From contig CALFXV010000243.1 of NCBI GenBank assembly GCA_937957775.1, positions 1-7,215 of the forward strand: a stretch of 7,215 nucleotides of DNA, written 5' to 3'. The notes beneath the pieces are model-generated. The model did not search any database. It was given only the letters and a program-made list of their open reading frames with translations, and had not been told where the DNA came from. The DNA is from an uncultured Methylotenera sp. GTDB lineage: Bacteria > Pseudomonadota > Gammaproteobacteria > Burkholderiales > Methylophilaceae. A program made the position numbers and the translations under genes. Positions 6,621 through 7,215 of the stretch are shown here, piece after piece (the first letter of the stretch is position 1; the number at the start of each line of letters is the position of its first letter).

Positions 6621-7215
6621 TTAAGCCAATGATTCGAGTTTCTTTTGCGTTAAAGCGCGTACTTTTCCAGCCGGGTCTAATTTATCCAAGGCCTCTTGGT
6701 AAGCGGCTTTAGCCTCGGCATTTTTGCCTAAAGCGGCTAAAACGTCGCCTTTTAAGTCGGCAAACAAACCATCAAAACCGGCTTCGTGCGATTCATTTAA
6801 CAAATCCAAGGCGCCATTTAGGTCCTTTTCCTCAAAGAGGATGCTGGCTAATTGCAAAGTGGCTAAAGCCTCCACACTGGGTTCGCTGGCATGCTTGGCA
6901 GCCCATTCTAATTGGGCTTTAGCGCCGGCCACTTGCTTGGCTTGGTAATTGGCTTTGGCAGCCAGCAAGGCGGCACGACCAGCATACGGTGTGCCACTGT
7001 AATCGTCCATTAGGCTGGCTGATTTTGCTAATATGGTTTTTAGGTCTTTGGGATCGGCCACCACCAATTCTTGGTATAAGCTTGAAGCGGCTAAGGATTG
7101 TTTATTTTGGTAGTAATGCCATGCCTGATAAGCGGCGTAACTGACTAATAGGGCAATAAAAACACGGCTAATTAAGGTGCCGTGCTGTTTCCACCAAGCT
7201 TTGAATTCGTCTAAT
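6621..7215 (-). CDS. yfgM: YfgM-family inner-membrane TPR protein (SecYEG ancillary subunit), N-terminus cut by the window edge
   Basis: The frame is open from the right edge to the TAA at 6621-6623, giving 197 visible residues; about ten N-terminal residues are probably missing. The visible part opens with LDEFKAWWKQHGTLISR, the family's short cytoplasmic segment. One transmembrane helix follows at about visible residues 14-33, and then a periplasmic region of TPR-like helices (YAGRAALLAAKANYQAKQ, ALATLQLASILFEEKDLNGA). It ends in QKKLESLA. The family (TPR_21 type) includes E. coli YfgM, which associates with SecYEG and the chaperone PpiD and influences RcsB stress signalling. The product lies immediately before bamB, as in E. 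coli; hisS would be expected further upstream, beyond the edge. An internal TTG at 7067 could start a shorter frame but would remove the membrane anchor, so it is not the real start. Confidence 0.92.
   Translation of the reverse strand, partial: LDEFKAWWKQHGTLISRVFIALLVSYAAYQAWHYYQNKQSLAASSLYQELVVADPKDLKTILAKSASLMDDYSGTPYAGRAALLAAKANYQAKQVAGAKAQLEWAAKHASEPSVEALATLQLASILFEEKDLNGALDLLNESHEAGFDGLFADLKGDVLAALGKNAEAKAAYQEALDKLDPAGKVRALTQKKLESLA

Overview
The window is a block of conserved chromosomal housekeeping genes from a Gram-negative member of the Pseudomonadota. The evidence is two outer-membrane Bam lipoproteins (BamB and BamD), an inner-membrane YfgM-type protein, and the rluD-pgeF / bamD and yfgM-bamB-der gene orders known from beta- and gammaproteobacteria. 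By eye the base composition is roughly balanced. A betaproteobacterium seems slightly more likely, based on the RluD extension and the small membrane protein after bamD, but I cannot settle the genus from this sequence.

Layout. Positions 1-693 (minus) hold the N-terminal 231 codons of a ZIP-family metal transporter, cut by the left edge. Positions 694-793 are a non-coding gap with a possible -10 element for that gene. Positions 794-1537 (minus) are pgeF, directly coupled behind rluD (1541-2659, minus). A short divergent promoter region separates rluD from bamD (2699-3502, plus). A 108-residue two-helix membrane protein of unknown function follows at 3520-3846 (plus). This plus-strand pair converges on der (3882-5336, minus), with a 35-base gap holding an interrupted inverted repeat. 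Upstream of der on the same strand lie bamB (5394-6578) and yfgM (6621 to the right edge, lacking its first residues).

Function. Most genes serve envelope assembly or ribosome maturation. YfgM is linked to the SecYEG exit site and periplasmic chaperones. BamB and BamD are lipoprotein subunits of the outer-membrane beta-barrel assembly machine. Der is a double GTPase for 50S assembly, RluD modifies 23S rRNA, and PgeF corrects mis-incorporated amino acids in peptidoglycan precursors. The ZIP transporter moves divalent metal.

No mobile element, CRISPR array, tRNA, rRNA or defence system is visible, and I see no clear candidate for an undescribed system. The points worth a second look are: the side-by-side placement of the two Bam loci without hfq after der; a highly acidic tail on RluD; two TTG starts (pgeF, bamB), each in frame with the stop of the gene before; a 20-base near-perfect palindrome early in pgeF; the inverted repeat at the convergent junction; and the uncharacterised membrane protein after bamD.
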